The notes under the pieces are model-generated. The model searched no databases and had not been told where the DNA came from. It saw nothing but the letters and a program-made list of their open reading frames with translations. A stretch of 32,069 nucleotides of DNA from an uncultured Leucothrix sp. GTDB lineage: Bacteria; Pseudomonadota; Gammaproteobacteria; Thiotrichales; Thiotrichaceae. Made by a program: the position numbers and the translations under genes. Location: contig CALAJG010000041.1 in NCBI GenBank assembly GCA_937923375.1, forward strand, positions 1 to 32,069, written 5' to 3'. This document shows, in pieces, positions 1 to 8,418 of the stretch (position 1 is the stretch's first letter; every line of letters begins with the position of its first letter).

Positions 1-1298
1 CCATAGGTAATGATCTGTGACACCTTGTCACGGCCGTAGGTCTCGGCGACATAGTCGATGACTATTTCCCGCTTGTCCATGCAGAAATCGATATCAAAGT
101 CAGGCATGGAAACACGTTCAGGGTTTAGGAAACGCTCAAACAGCAGGTCATATTTTAGCGGGTCAATGTCAGTGATTTTTAGGGCAAACGCAACTAACGA
201 ACCTGCACCAGAACCACGCCCAGGGCCTACCGGCACATCGTTATCTTTTCCCCATTGAATGAAGTCGGCGACGATTAGGAAGTAACCTGGAAAACCCATG
301 CCATTGATAACGTCTAGCTCGATTTGAAGTCGTTCATCGTAAGGTTTACGGATTTCAGCAAATGCTGCTGAATCTACGTCAAACATTGTTTTAAACCGTT
401 CTTCCATGCCTTCCACCGACAGCTGGGCAAAATACTCAGCTTCAGTCATGCCATCGGGTATTGGGAACTGCGGCAGGTAGTTTTTGCCTAGGGTTAACTC
501 AACCGTGCAGCGCTTGGCAATTTCAACGGTATTTTCAATGGCCGAAGGAATATCAGCAAACAGCGCCTTCATTTCATCCGCGGTTTTTAGATACTGCTGG
601 GGGCTGTATTTTTTCTCGCGACGGTTGTCTGCCAGAGTAAAGCCATCATGGATACACACTCTAGCCTCGTGTGAAGCAAAATCGTCTTCTGTAAGAAAGC
701 GCACGTCATTAGTCGCTACCACCGGAATGTCGTGCTTAACCGCAAGTTCAACCGCCGATTGCAAATAGCGCTCTTCTCCCGAGCGTCCAGTGCGCTGCAA
801 TTCAAGATAGTAACGATCTGGAAAAATGGCTTTCCAGTCTGCCAAGCGACGATCCGCTTCATCAGCATTATCAGCCAACAGGGAATAACCTACATCCCCA
901 TCTCGACCACCTGATAATGCAATGATGCCGGCATTATATTGTTTTACCCAGTCACGTTGGACTCTCGGCACGCCCAAGATCTGACCTTCTTGATAGGCGC
1001 GAGAAATCAACTTCGATATATTGAGATACCCTTCGTGGCTCTGGCACAGCAGTATCATGTGGTACAGCAGACCTTCATCGCCTTCATCTTGCAACAGGAC
1101 ATCGACACCGAAGATCGGCTTGAGCCCCTGCGCCATGGCCGCACGGTAAAACTTGACCATCGCAAACAGGTTGTTTTGGTCGGTCATTGCAACGGCAGGC
1201 ATTCCACCGGCTTCAACCTGCGGCATCATTTTTTTGATGCGCAGTGTGCTATCAACCAGCGAAAATTCGGTGTGAAGTCTGAGGTGAACAAAACTCAT
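1..1298 (-). CDS. dnaE: DNA polymerase III alpha subunit, N-terminal part (cut by window edge)
   Basis: Catalytic subunit of the replicative polymerase. The 432 visible residues run from the ATG at 1298 off the left edge. The first part is the PHP domain (FVHLRLHTEFSLVDS near the start, MPAVAMTDQNN after it), followed by the start of the polymerase core with GPGRGSGAGSLVAF and the catalytic motif PDFDIDFCMD, whose two aspartates bind metal. No stop interrupts this reading. The start lies 2 bases after the rnhB stop, so the two are co-transcribed and probably translationally coupled; an AGG at suitable distance precedes the ATG. The rnhB-dnaE order is the usual gammaproteobacterial one. The C-terminal part is outside the window, so its integrity cannot be judged. 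Confidence 0.97.
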   Translation of the reverse strand, partial: MSFVHLRLHTEFSLVDSTLRIKKMMPQVEAGGMPAVAMTDQNNLFAMVKFYRAAMAQGLKPIFGVDVLLQDEGDEGLLYHMILLCQSHEGYLNISKLISRAYQEGQILGVPRVQRDWVKQYNAGIIALSGGRDGDVGYSLLADNADEADRRLADWKAIFPDRYYLELQRTGRSGEERYLQSAVELAVKHDIPVVATNDVRFLTEDDFASHEARVCIHDGFTLADNRREKKYSPQQYLKTADEMKALFADIPSAIENTVEIAKRCTVELTLGKNYLPQFPIPDGMTEAEYFAQLSVEGMEERFKTMFDVDSAAFAEIRKPYDERLQIELDVINGMGFPGYFLIVADFIQWGKDNDVPVGPGRGSGAGSLVAFALKITDIDPLKYDLLFERFLNPERVSMPDFDIDFCMDKREIVIDYVAETYGRDKVSQIITY

Positions 1299-1300
1299 AG

Positions 1301-1870
1301 CTAATTGCCTATTAATCGCTTGACGGGTTTAAAGCTTAATCGATGAATCGGTGACACACCTAATTCGATTAGTGCTTGTTGATGCTGTTTCGTGGGATAG
1401 CCTTTATGCTTGGCAAAGCCATAGCCGGGGTAGTGTTGTTCCATTTCTTGCATTTCCTGATCTCTAGCGACTTTGGCAATAATAGACGCTGCGCTGATTT
1501 GCTGGATCTTCAAATCGCCTTTGATGATCGCTTCAGACGGGCACGATAAATCCGGGCAGCGATTGCCGTCAACCTGCACAAAGGTTGGCGGAACGGACAG
1601 TGATTCAACCGCGCGTTTCATGGCTAACATACTCGCCCATAGAATATTAATTTCATCAATTTCTTCAACTTCAGCCCGACCTAATGACCAACTCAGCGAT
1701 CTCTCTTGAATCTCAATCGCCAGTTTTTCGCGCTGTTTTTCAGTAAGCTTTTTAGAATCAGTCAAGCCCGCAATTGGGTAGCGAGGATCTAAAATCACCG
1801 CCGCAGCGACCACGGCTCCCGCTAATGGCCCACGCCCTACTTCATCCACACCCGCGATCAAATCTGACAT
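1301..1870 (-). CDS. rnhB: Ribonuclease HII
   Basis: Cuts RNA in RNA/DNA hybrids and excises misincorporated ribonucleotides from DNA. It has 189 residues, close to the 198 of E. coli RnhB. The N-terminus carries the family signature AGVDEVGRGPLAGAV with acidic residues D9 and E10. Further family blocks are DSKKLTEKQREKL, VDGNRCPD and ASIIAKVARDQEM, which provide the remaining acidic active-site positions. It lies between lpxB (8-base gap) and dnaE (2-base gap), as in other gammaproteobacteria. Nothing is unusual. Confidence 0.97.
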   Translation of the reverse strand: MSDLIAGVDEVGRGPLAGAVVAAAVILDPRYPIAGLTDSKKLTEKQREKLAIEIQERSLSWSLGRAEVEEIDEINILWASMLAMKRAVESLSVPPTFVQVDGNRCPDLSCPSEAIIKGDLKIQQISAASIIAKVARDQEMQEMEQHYPGYGFAKHKGYPTKQHQQALIELGVSPIHRLSFKPVKRLIGN

Positions 1871-1878
1871 TCCGTTCC

Positions 1879-3027
1879 CTACGCTCTATTGGCTAGCAAT
1901 TTTTGGATGGCATCTGCCGCTTTTACACTAGCATTTTGCCTGAGGGTTTGGTGTATATTTTTGAATCGTTGCAACCGATGAGACTTTTTAGCTTCAGATT
2001 CGCCAAACTGCTTCTCAACCGCATCAATCACGGCTCCGGCCGTAAGTTCTTGTTGAATCAATTCAGGCACTAAATTTTCATTCGCCAGATTATTTGGTAA
2101 CGTGTAGTAAGCAGACTTAATCATCCCCAATCGTTGAATTAGCCAACCTGTTAATGCGGCTACCCGGTACGCCGCCACCATAGGACGCCCGACTAACATG
2201 CCTTCTAAAACCGCCGTGCCTGAAGCCATTAAAATCTGATTTGATGCGGCCATCACTTCGCGTGACTGCCCGTCGATATATTGAATGGTAACCTCTGGAG
2301 CATGCTCTTCATGCAATGCTTTGAAACGTTCAGCAACTTTTTCCGTCGCTAGCGGAGTAACAAAGACCCAATCAGGATGGTTTTCATGCAACGTCACTAA
2401 GGCTTTTAAAAAGTCTGGTCCAATGCGTTGAATCTCACCTAAACGACTGCCTGGCAATACGCCTAAAATAAATGGGTCTGCCGGCAAAGATAGCTGTTTA
2501 CGTGCACTAACAGAATCACTTTCTAATGGTACTTCATCAGCCAGCGGGTGACCTACAAACTCTGCAGGCACTTTGTGCTCACGATAAAATGCTACTTCGA
2601 ATGGAAACAAAGCAAGCATCAAATCCAAATTTCCAACAAACTTTTTAACCCGACTTTGACGCCATGCCCATATTGATGGACTTACGTAATGCACAGCGGG
2701 AATACTATTGGCATGTAAGCGTTTTTCTAGCCAGATATTAAAATCCGGCGCATCGATGCCGACGAACAAGTCCGGTGGAGCTTCGAGCCATCGATCTAGT
2801 AAGGACTTGCGGATGCCCCAGAGTTCACGAAATCTTCCGAGCACCTCAGAAAAGCCCATCACCGAAAGACGTTCCATTTCAAACAGCGTTTCAAGGCCTT
2901 GGCTTTTCATTTCTATACCACCGATTCCTTCAAACCTTGCATCTGGGTAGTACAGTTTCAACGAGTCGATCAATCGTGCACCGAGGATATCACCTGACAC
3001 TTCACCGGCAACAATCGCAATCTTCAT
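1879..3027 (-). CDS. lpxB: Lipid-A-disaccharide synthase
   Basis: Glycosyltransferase (GT19 family) that joins UDP-2,3-diacylglucosamine and lipid X into the tetra-acyl disaccharide of lipid A, acting at the inner face of the inner membrane. It has 382 residues, the normal family length. Family blocks include the N-terminal VAGEVSGDILGARLI, FVGIDAPDFN, VHYVSPSIWAWRQ, GVLPGSRLGEI and MASGTAVLEGMLVGRPMV. It is separated from lpxA by about 97 bases, in which I see no further gene or terminator. In E. coli lpxA and lpxB abut more closely. Co-transcription with lpxA is still likely. Confidence 0.97.
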   Translation of the reverse strand: MKIAIVAGEVSGDILGARLIDSLKLYYPDARFEGIGGIEMKSQGLETLFEMERLSVMGFSEVLGRFRELWGIRKSLLDRWLEAPPDLFVGIDAPDFNIWLEKRLHANSIPAVHYVSPSIWAWRQSRVKKFVGNLDLMLALFPFEVAFYREHKVPAEFVGHPLADEVPLESDSVSARKQLSLPADPFILGVLPGSRLGEIQRIGPDFLKALVTLHENHPDWVFVTPLATEKVAERFKALHEEHAPEVTIQYIDGQSREVMAASNQILMASGTAVLEGMLVGRPMVAAYRVAALTGWLIQRLGMIKSAYYTLPNNLANENLVPELIQQELTAGAVIDAVEKQFGESEAKKSHRLQRFKNIHQTLRQNASVKAADAIQKLLANRA

Positions 3028-3124
3028 AACGTCACTGCTGACAAAGACATAGCATCGGCAAAAGCGTTTGATGGAATAAAAACGGTATTAATAACCAACT
3101 CCTTTTTGGCACCACACTGCCTTA

Positions 3125-3895
3125 TCAGCGAATAATGCCGCGTTCGCTGCGACGGCAAAACGTATACATCGCCATGATTTCGGGGTACTCAGCATAAGCT
3201 TCCTCCATTTTTAACAATGCCTGCTGAAATGGTAAATCCTGACGGTATAGCATGCGGTAACTTTGTTTAATTCGGGCAATACTCTCGGCGGCAAAACCAT
3301 TACGCTTTAAACCTTCTTTATTGATCCCTCTCGGCAATGCGGGTGAGCCATACGCCGTGACATAAGGGGGTAAATCTTTAGTCAATGCGGTGCCCATACC
3401 TGTAAAAGCATATTCACCGATATAACAAAATTGATGTACCAGCGTAAAGCCACCTAAAATAGCATGATCTTTAATGTGAACGTGCCCTGCTAGTGTTGCA
3501 TTATTGGCAAATATAGTATGGTTTCCTACCACGCAGTCGTGGGAAATATGTACATAAGCCATGATCCAGTTGTCATCGCCAATTACTGTTTTCCCGATGT
3601 CCTGACTGGTTCCCCGGTTTAAGGTGCAACTCTCACGAATCACATTGCGATTACCAATAATTAGCTCAGTTGGCTCGCCCGCGTATTTCTTATCTTGCGG
3701 TGCCGCACCCACTGACGCAAACTGATAAATCTCATTATCTTCACCGATGCGTGTCGGCCCTTCTATGACCACATGTGGACCGATTTTAGACCCTTTACCG
3801 ATACTTACATCAGGCCCTACAATTGAATAAGCCCCAATGCTAACCCCATCATCTATCTGCGCTTTTGGATCAATAATCGCGCTTGGATGAATCAA
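3125..3895 (-). CDS. lpxA: UDP-N-acetylglucosamine O-acyltransferase (first step of lipid A synthesis)
   Basis: Transfers a 3-hydroxyacyl chain from ACP to UDP-GlcNAc. It folds as a left-handed beta helix, and the imperfect hexapeptide repeats are visible throughout the first 180 residues. The active-site histidine matching E. coli H125 is H119 in YVHISHDCVVGN, followed by NNATLAGHVHI. I chose the TTG at 3895 as start: it gives 256 residues beginning IHPSAIIDP, as expected for the family, and is preceded by AAAGGA nine bases upstream. This TTG overlaps the fabZ stop as TTGA. The ATG at 3922 would add nine residues lying inside fabZ and is less likely. Confidence 0.95.
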   Translation of the reverse strand: MIHPSAIIDPKAQIDDGVSIGAYSIVGPDVSIGKGSKIGPHVVIEGPTRIGEDNEIYQFASVGAAPQDKKYAGEPTELIIGNRNVIRESCTLNRGTSQDIGKTVIGDDNWIMAYVHISHDCVVGNHTIFANNATLAGHVHIKDHAILGGFTLVHQFCYIGEYAFTGMGTALTKDLPPYVTAYGSPALPRGINKEGLKRNGFAAESIARIKQSYRMLYRQDLPFQQALLKMEEAYAEYPEIMAMYTFCRRSERGIIR

Positions 3896-4344
3896 GCGTC
3901 TTCGTCCTTTACTGCAGCACACATTAGTTCAGCTGAGGTCACCATTTTCCCATCCACTTTAGCCTCAGTTTTAAAGATCCACATATTGCCTTTACGCTTT
4001 AGCAGCTCGGCGTAAAGTTCGACCTGATCACCTGGAACAACCTGTTTTCTGAATTTAACCTTATTTACACCCACCAGAATATATAGGGTATTTTCTTGTG
4101 GCTCAGTACCCATGGTAAGGAAACCTAGCAACCCAGTTGCCTGGGCCATTGCTTCGATTAACAAAACACCAGGCATTATTGGTTGATCGGGAAAGTGGCC
4201 ATTGAAGTGTGGTTCGTTAACGGTTACGTTTTTTACGGCCTTAAGAAATTTCCCTTCTTCGTAATCTAAAACCCGATCCACTAGTAAAAACGGATAGCGA
4301 TGCGCGAGAAATTTCTTGATCTCAACGACGTCCATTACTCTCAT
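3892..4344 (-). CDS. fabZ: 3-hydroxyacyl-ACP dehydratase FabZ
   Basis: Dehydrates 3-hydroxyacyl-ACP in fatty acid elongation. It competes with LpxA and LpxD for the same substrate pool, which fits its place between them. It has 150 residues (E. coli 151). The hot-dog fold signature is clear: HRYPFLLVDRVLD, then the catalytic histidine H50 in NGHFPDQPIMPG and the catalytic glutamate E64 in LLIEAMAQATG. An ATG at 4335 (MDVVEIKKFL) is an alternative start with little effect. Its stop overlaps the proposed lpxA start by four bases. lpxD lies 31 bases upstream. Confidence 0.97.
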   Translation of the reverse strand: MRVMDVVEIKKFLAHRYPFLLVDRVLDYEEGKFLKAVKNVTVNEPHFNGHFPDQPIMPGVLLIEAMAQATGLLGFLTMGTEPQENTLYILVGVNKVKFRKQVVPGDQVELYAELLKRKGNMWIFKTEAKVDGKMVTSAELMCAAVKDEDA

Positions 4345-4375
4345 TTATTCTGCCCTATTCTATTTTAACTTAAGG

Positions 4376-5398
4376 TTATGCTTGGGTAATTTTCTGTAGC
4401 TCGCGTACATTCCGAGCCATTTCATCCAGCTGGGTAAAGCGCACGGCGTTGCGACGCCAGCGTTTGTTATCCGTTGCAGGCACTCCAGAGGAGTAAACTC
4501 CCGCCTCTTTAATGGAACCGACTACCATCGTCATTCCGGTGATAATGACATCGTCAGCCAGCTCTATGTGACCACCGACACAGGCACCACCGCCGATTTG
4601 ACAACGCTTGCCAATTGTCGTGCTGCCGGCTACGATTGACGCGCCAGCCATCGCTGAATGATCACCAATAATAACGTTGTGACCTATCTGGATTTGGTTG
4701 TCCAGAATCACCCCGTTGCCGATAATTGTATCATTTAATGCGCCTCGATCGATGGTGGTATTCGCACCAATTTCTGTGTCTGAACCGATGGTGACCGAGC
4801 CTACCTGAGGGATCTTATGCCACACTTTATTTTCAGGCGCATAGCCAAAGCCGTCGGCACCAATAACACAGCCTGAGTGCAACCGTGATCGTTCGCCAAT
4901 TCTTACCCCGTGATACAAAGTGACATTAGCCATAAGCCGAACACCATCCGCTATTACGCAGTTCTCACCCACTACCGTACCAGCACCAATGACAACCCGA
5001 TCACCTATTATCACCCCACTCTCAATCACTACCTGCGCACCAATATCGACGTGGGTACCCATTTTTACGTCCTCAGCAATCGTTGCCGATGGATGGACTC
5101 TTGAAACACTTAACGGTTCAGGATAAAGAAACTGCATGGTTTTTGCATAAGCAAAATAAGGGTTGGCGTGACGCAGCACGGTTCCTTTAAACGCAGTTAC
5201 ATCCATTTTTGGGGATGCGATCAGCGCAGTCGCTTTGCAAGTTTCAAGCATAGAGGCATATTTAGGATTAGTAATAAATGTCAGCTCGCCGCTTGCGGCT
5301 TCACCAATCGCTGTTACCGCATTAATGACAGTTGCTCCATCGCCCTCAAGAGCAGCACCGATAGCCGCTGCAATATCGGATAAAGTTGCCTGTTTCAT
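4376..5398 (-). CDS. lpxD: UDP-3-O-(3-hydroxyacyl)glucosamine N-acyltransferase
   Basis: Third step of lipid A synthesis: adds the amide-linked hydroxyacyl chain. It has 340 residues against 341 in E. coli. The N-terminal uridine-binding domain (residues 1 to about 100, with GELTFITNPKYA) is followed by a long left-handed beta helix of hexapeptide repeats from about residue 100 to 300. The catalytic histidine is H240 in DNQIQIGHNVIIG. A helical C-terminus follows. The gene starts 4 bases after the skp stop, so it is very probably translated from the same message. Confidence 0.97.
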   Translation of the reverse strand: MKQATLSDIAAAIGAALEGDGATVINAVTAIGEAASGELTFITNPKYASMLETCKATALIASPKMDVTAFKGTVLRHANPYFAYAKTMQFLYPEPLSVSRVHPSATIAEDVKMGTHVDIGAQVVIESGVIIGDRVVIGAGTVVGENCVIADGVRLMANVTLYHGVRIGERSRLHSGCVIGADGFGYAPENKVWHKIPQVGSVTIGSDTEIGANTTIDRGALNDTIIGNGVILDNQIQIGHNVIIGDHSAMAGASIVAGSTTIGKRCQIGGGACVGGHIELADDVIITGMTMVVGSIKEAGVYSSGVPATDNKRWRRNAVRFTQLDEMARNVRELQKITQA

Positions 5399-5402
5399 AC
5401 AG

Positions 5403-5963
5403 TTACTCCGCTTTTTTATTGTTATTTGAGCTAGCTGACTGTTGTTTTTGTAACTTTTTTTGTAAGTGCTCCATTACATGGGGCGTCAGATCAACACGCT
5501 GGCTAGCTGAAACGTATTCCTGAATCACGATGTCGATATTTCTTTCGATACGAACTTCTTCAATAGCTAGAAATACACTTTTTTGTACGCCATCAAGCGC
5601 TGAGTCACGCGCAAAGCGTAGTTCTTCACGAAAGTCTTCTAAAGTGCGGGTTCGATCGCGTTTCAGGCTGCGTATTTCACGGTCAGCCTTACGTATTTGT
5701 TCATCATTCCAAACCGACTGATTACGCTCCCTAGCCGATTCAAGTTGAGTGATTTCATCTTGCTCTTTGGCCAGTTCCAACTCTTTTGGAGCAAACTGAG
5801 TTTTAAGCGCCTCGCTAGCTAACTCGGCTTCAGGAGCATTTTTCATTAAAAATGTAACATTGACAACGGCAATAGAAATATCCGATTTATCATCAGCGGA
5901 TTTAACGGTAAAAGAAATAAGGAGCGTTGCCAGAAAGCAAGCAGCAGTCAGACCGTGTTTCAT
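5403..5963 (-). CDS. skp: Periplasmic chaperone Skp/OmpH
   Basis: Holdase that carries unfolded outer-membrane proteins to BamA. From the ATG at 5963 the product has 186 residues and begins with a textbook signal peptide (MKHG, then LTAACFLATLLISF, cleavage near VKSA). The body has the family pattern IAVVNVTFLMKNAPEAE and then a long charged coiled-coil region (about residues 50-120), which forms the tentacles of the trimer. The C-terminus is rich in Gln, Ser, Asn and Lys. An ATG at 5996 would put 11 residues before this signal. I prefer 5963 because the n-region is then normal and ACAGGG lies upstream. A terminator separates it from bamA, so it probably has its own promoter in 5997-6090. Confidence 0.9.
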   Translation of the reverse strand: MKHGLTAACFLATLLISFTVKSADDKSDISIAVVNVTFLMKNAPEAELASEALKTQFAPKELELAKEQDEITQLESARERNQSVWNDEQIRKADREIRSLKRDRTRTLEDFREELRFARDSALDGVQKSVFLAIEEVRIERNIDIVIQEYVSASQRVDLTPHVMEHLQKKLQKQQSASSNNNKKAE

Positions 5964-6089
5964 TTTAGAGCAGCCCTGTATCATGTGTTTAACCATCGAT
6001 ACAGTTTACTCGTAGGCGCACGTCTAAACAATTACAGATTGCTGCAGATTTGCAGTCGAAGGATTTACTATTGATGATTAGCTGATTTG

Positions 6090-6116
6090 AAAAAGGGCTT
6101 CTATCCTAGAAGCCCT
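6090..6116 (-). terminator. Rho-independent terminator after bamA
   Basis: A perfect 10-base-pair inverted repeat (AGGGCTTCTA, 3-base loop, TAGAAGCCCT) is read on the minus strand and is followed at once by TTTTT. It lies about 30 bases after the bamA stop and about 130 bases before the skp start. It should end or reduce transcription between bamA and skp. Confidence 0.85.
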
Positions 6117-6145
6117 CAGTTTCTTATTTAAGTTAACGTTACTGC

Positions 6146-8416
6146 TTAGAAGTTAGCACCGACTGAGAACTGTAGCTCTTGTACTTTGTCCCCGGCTTCG
6201 TCATTCAATGGCTTAGCGTAACTGAACGTCAACGGCCCAATTGGTGATACCCAAGTCAGACCAACACCTGCTGAATACCTTACCTCATCGGCATTGAAAT
6301 CATCTTCAAAGACATTACCCGCATCGACGAATACACTTCCCTTTAATCCCTTTACGTCATTTAAGAATGGAACAGGAAAACGCAGCTCGGCCGTAGCGTT
6401 AAGCGACAAATTTCCACCCTTAGCATCGCTTGTTGAATCTAATGGACCTAGTGAATTGTGCTCGAAACCACGGACCGTGCGAATGCCTCCGGAGTAGAAG
6501 TTTTCAAAGAATGGCAAGTCATTGGTATCACCGAAACCATCTCCGTAAGACAAGCTGCCTTTTAAAACAGCGGTAATGTCATCACTAATCGGGCGGTAGA
6601 CAGAGCCGTTGTATTTGAGCTTATAGTACTCCAGATCGCTGCCCGGAAGACCTGCTTCTAAAATAAGGTTATGCCTAACCCCTTTAGTTGGGAAAATGGT
6701 CCGGTCACGAGTATCATGCACATAGCTTAATGTACCGATCAGTTGAGTGAAGTCATTGCCATTGTCAGTCACAAACTGATTGACATGTGCCGGACTGGAG
6801 GACGTTGTTTTAATGGTTCGCTGCTCCGCTCCCAGACTGAATCTTAATGAATCATCCTCGTCAATCGGGAAGGTATAGCTAACGCTTGCACCGTACTTAT
6901 CACTCAAAAAGTCAGATGTCGTGTCGTCAGAAGCATCAGATTTGTCATAATAAACCCTGAAGCCACGCCCAACACCATCAATTGTATGGTAGGGATTGTT
7001 GTAGCTTAAGTTGAATTTCTGCTCGGTTTCACTGTTTGAGCCCGCAATCGACAAACTCTTTCCAGTGCCCATGAAATTATTTTGCGTTAAACCCAGATTG
7101 AACAAAACCCCTGCGCTCTGTGAATAACCAACACCAGCAGTGAATTGATTAGATGATTGCTCGGTGACAATAATATCCAGATCAATCTGATCGCCTGCGC
7201 CAACCACTGGCGAGGTTTGAATTTTGACCGCTGAAACGAATGGTAAGCGCTGAATGCGACGTCTTGATTGCTCAACCGCTTGCTTTGAGTAAAAAGAGCT
7301 TTCCAGCTGACGCATTTCGCGGCGGAAAACTTCATCTTTTGTACGGTAATTACCGCGGACATTAATGCGTCGAACATAAGTTCGTTGGCCGCGTTTCATT
7401 TCAAAAGTAAGGTCAACGGTTTTGTTTATCTCATTGACTCGTGGAACTACATCAACCTTAGCAAAGGCATAACCTTGTTTGCCGAGTGCTTCTGAGAAAT
7501 TTTTCTGTGTTTCGCGAAGACGTGCCTGAGAGAAAATCTGACCCTGCTTGAGTGTCACCATGCGCTGAATTGCCGCCGACTGCGTACCTGTGACATCAAC
7601 TCGTCCAACCCGATACTGATCGCCCTCGTTAACCTGCAGATTGATGGTGACATATCGCTTATCATCCGATAACGAAACTTGTGATGATACAATTTTAAAT
7701 TTAAGGAAGCCGCGATCACGATAGAATGCTGTCACATTGTCGAGATCACCAACCAGCTTGCTCCTGGAATATTGATCCTTGGTGCTTAACAATGCCAGCC
7801 TACTTTTAGGCCCTGACTCCATGAGCTTCTTGATTACTGAATCCGGAAATGCATTGTTACCCGTCACCACAACATTGCGAATCTTTGCAACACCACCTTC
7901 CCGGACATTAATGTTGACGGCTGCTCGCCCGCCACTCATCGGCTTTACCGAGCTTGTAACTTTAGCTGAGTAATTGCCTCTGGAAACATACTGCTGCTGT
8001 AATTCTTTTTCGAACTGCGCAAGCGCTGCACGATCCAGGGGACGACCCGGAGCGATACCACCACCACGAAGTGCTCCTAGCAGCGTCTTATCATCAATCG
8101 CTTTATTACCATTGATTTTAAGTTCGCCGATCGCCATGCGTTCCTGTACTTTAACAATCAGTACATTGCCGCGCCGACTAAGGGCAACATCATCAAATAA
8201 ACCAGTTCGGTAAAGTGAGTTAACGACATCGCCTGTCATGCGATCATCAAACGTCTGACCAACACGTACGGGTACATTACTGAGCACAGTACCAGGATTG
8301 ATTCGGGTTAAACCACTAACCTGAATGTCTTGCAGCACAAAACTCTCTGCCCAAACTCCTTGGCTAATTGCAAATAAGCAACTGGCAAATGAAAGTTGTA
8401 ATGTTTGTTTTTTCAT
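6146..8416 (-). CDS. bamA: Outer membrane assembly factor BamA
   Basis: Core of the BAM complex that folds and inserts beta-barrel proteins in the outer membrane. It has 756 residues. A signal peptide (MKKQTLQLSFASCLFAISQG, cleavage near VWA-ES) is followed by five POTRA domains, roughly residues 24-420, and a 16-strand C-terminal barrel. The conserved loop 6 motif VRGF is present in GIRTVRGFEHNSLGP. The chain ends in LQFSVGANF, with the C-terminal phenylalanine typical of barrel proteins. The start lies 2 bases after the rseP stop. A strong terminator follows the gene. Confidence 0.97.
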   Translation of the reverse strand: MKKQTLQLSFASCLFAISQGVWAESFVLQDIQVSGLTRINPGTVLSNVPVRVGQTFDDRMTGDVVNSLYRTGLFDDVALSRRGNVLIVKVQERMAIGELKINGNKAIDDKTLLGALRGGGIAPGRPLDRAALAQFEKELQQQYVSRGNYSAKVTSSVKPMSGGRAAVNINVREGGVAKIRNVVVTGNNAFPDSVIKKLMESGPKSRLALLSTKDQYSRSKLVGDLDNVTAFYRDRGFLKFKIVSSQVSLSDDKRYVTINLQVNEGDQYRVGRVDVTGTQSAAIQRMVTLKQGQIFSQARLRETQKNFSEALGKQGYAFAKVDVVPRVNEINKTVDLTFEMKRGQRTYVRRINVRGNYRTKDEVFRREMRQLESSFYSKQAVEQSRRRIQRLPFVSAVKIQTSPVVGAGDQIDLDIIVTEQSSNQFTAGVGYSQSAGVLFNLGLTQNNFMGTGKSLSIAGSNSETEQKFNLSYNNPYHTIDGVGRGFRVYYDKSDASDDTTSDFLSDKYGASVSYTFPIDEDDSLRFSLGAEQRTIKTTSSSPAHVNQFVTDNGNDFTQLIGTLSYVHDTRDRTIFPTKGVRHNLILEAGLPGSDLEYYKLKYNGSVYRPISDDITAVLKGSLSYGDGFGDTNDLPFFENFYSGGIRTVRGFEHNSLGPLDSTSDAKGGNLSLNATAELRFPVPFLNDVKGLKGSVFVDAGNVFEDDFNADEVRYSAGVGLTWVSPIGPLTFSYAKPLNDEAGDKVQELQFSVGANF

Positions 8417-8418
8417 AA

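Noticed and set aside
7087..7377. 96-codon frame on the same strand inside bamA
   Set aside because: Alternative frame of a fully conserved gene, without a start signal or family match.
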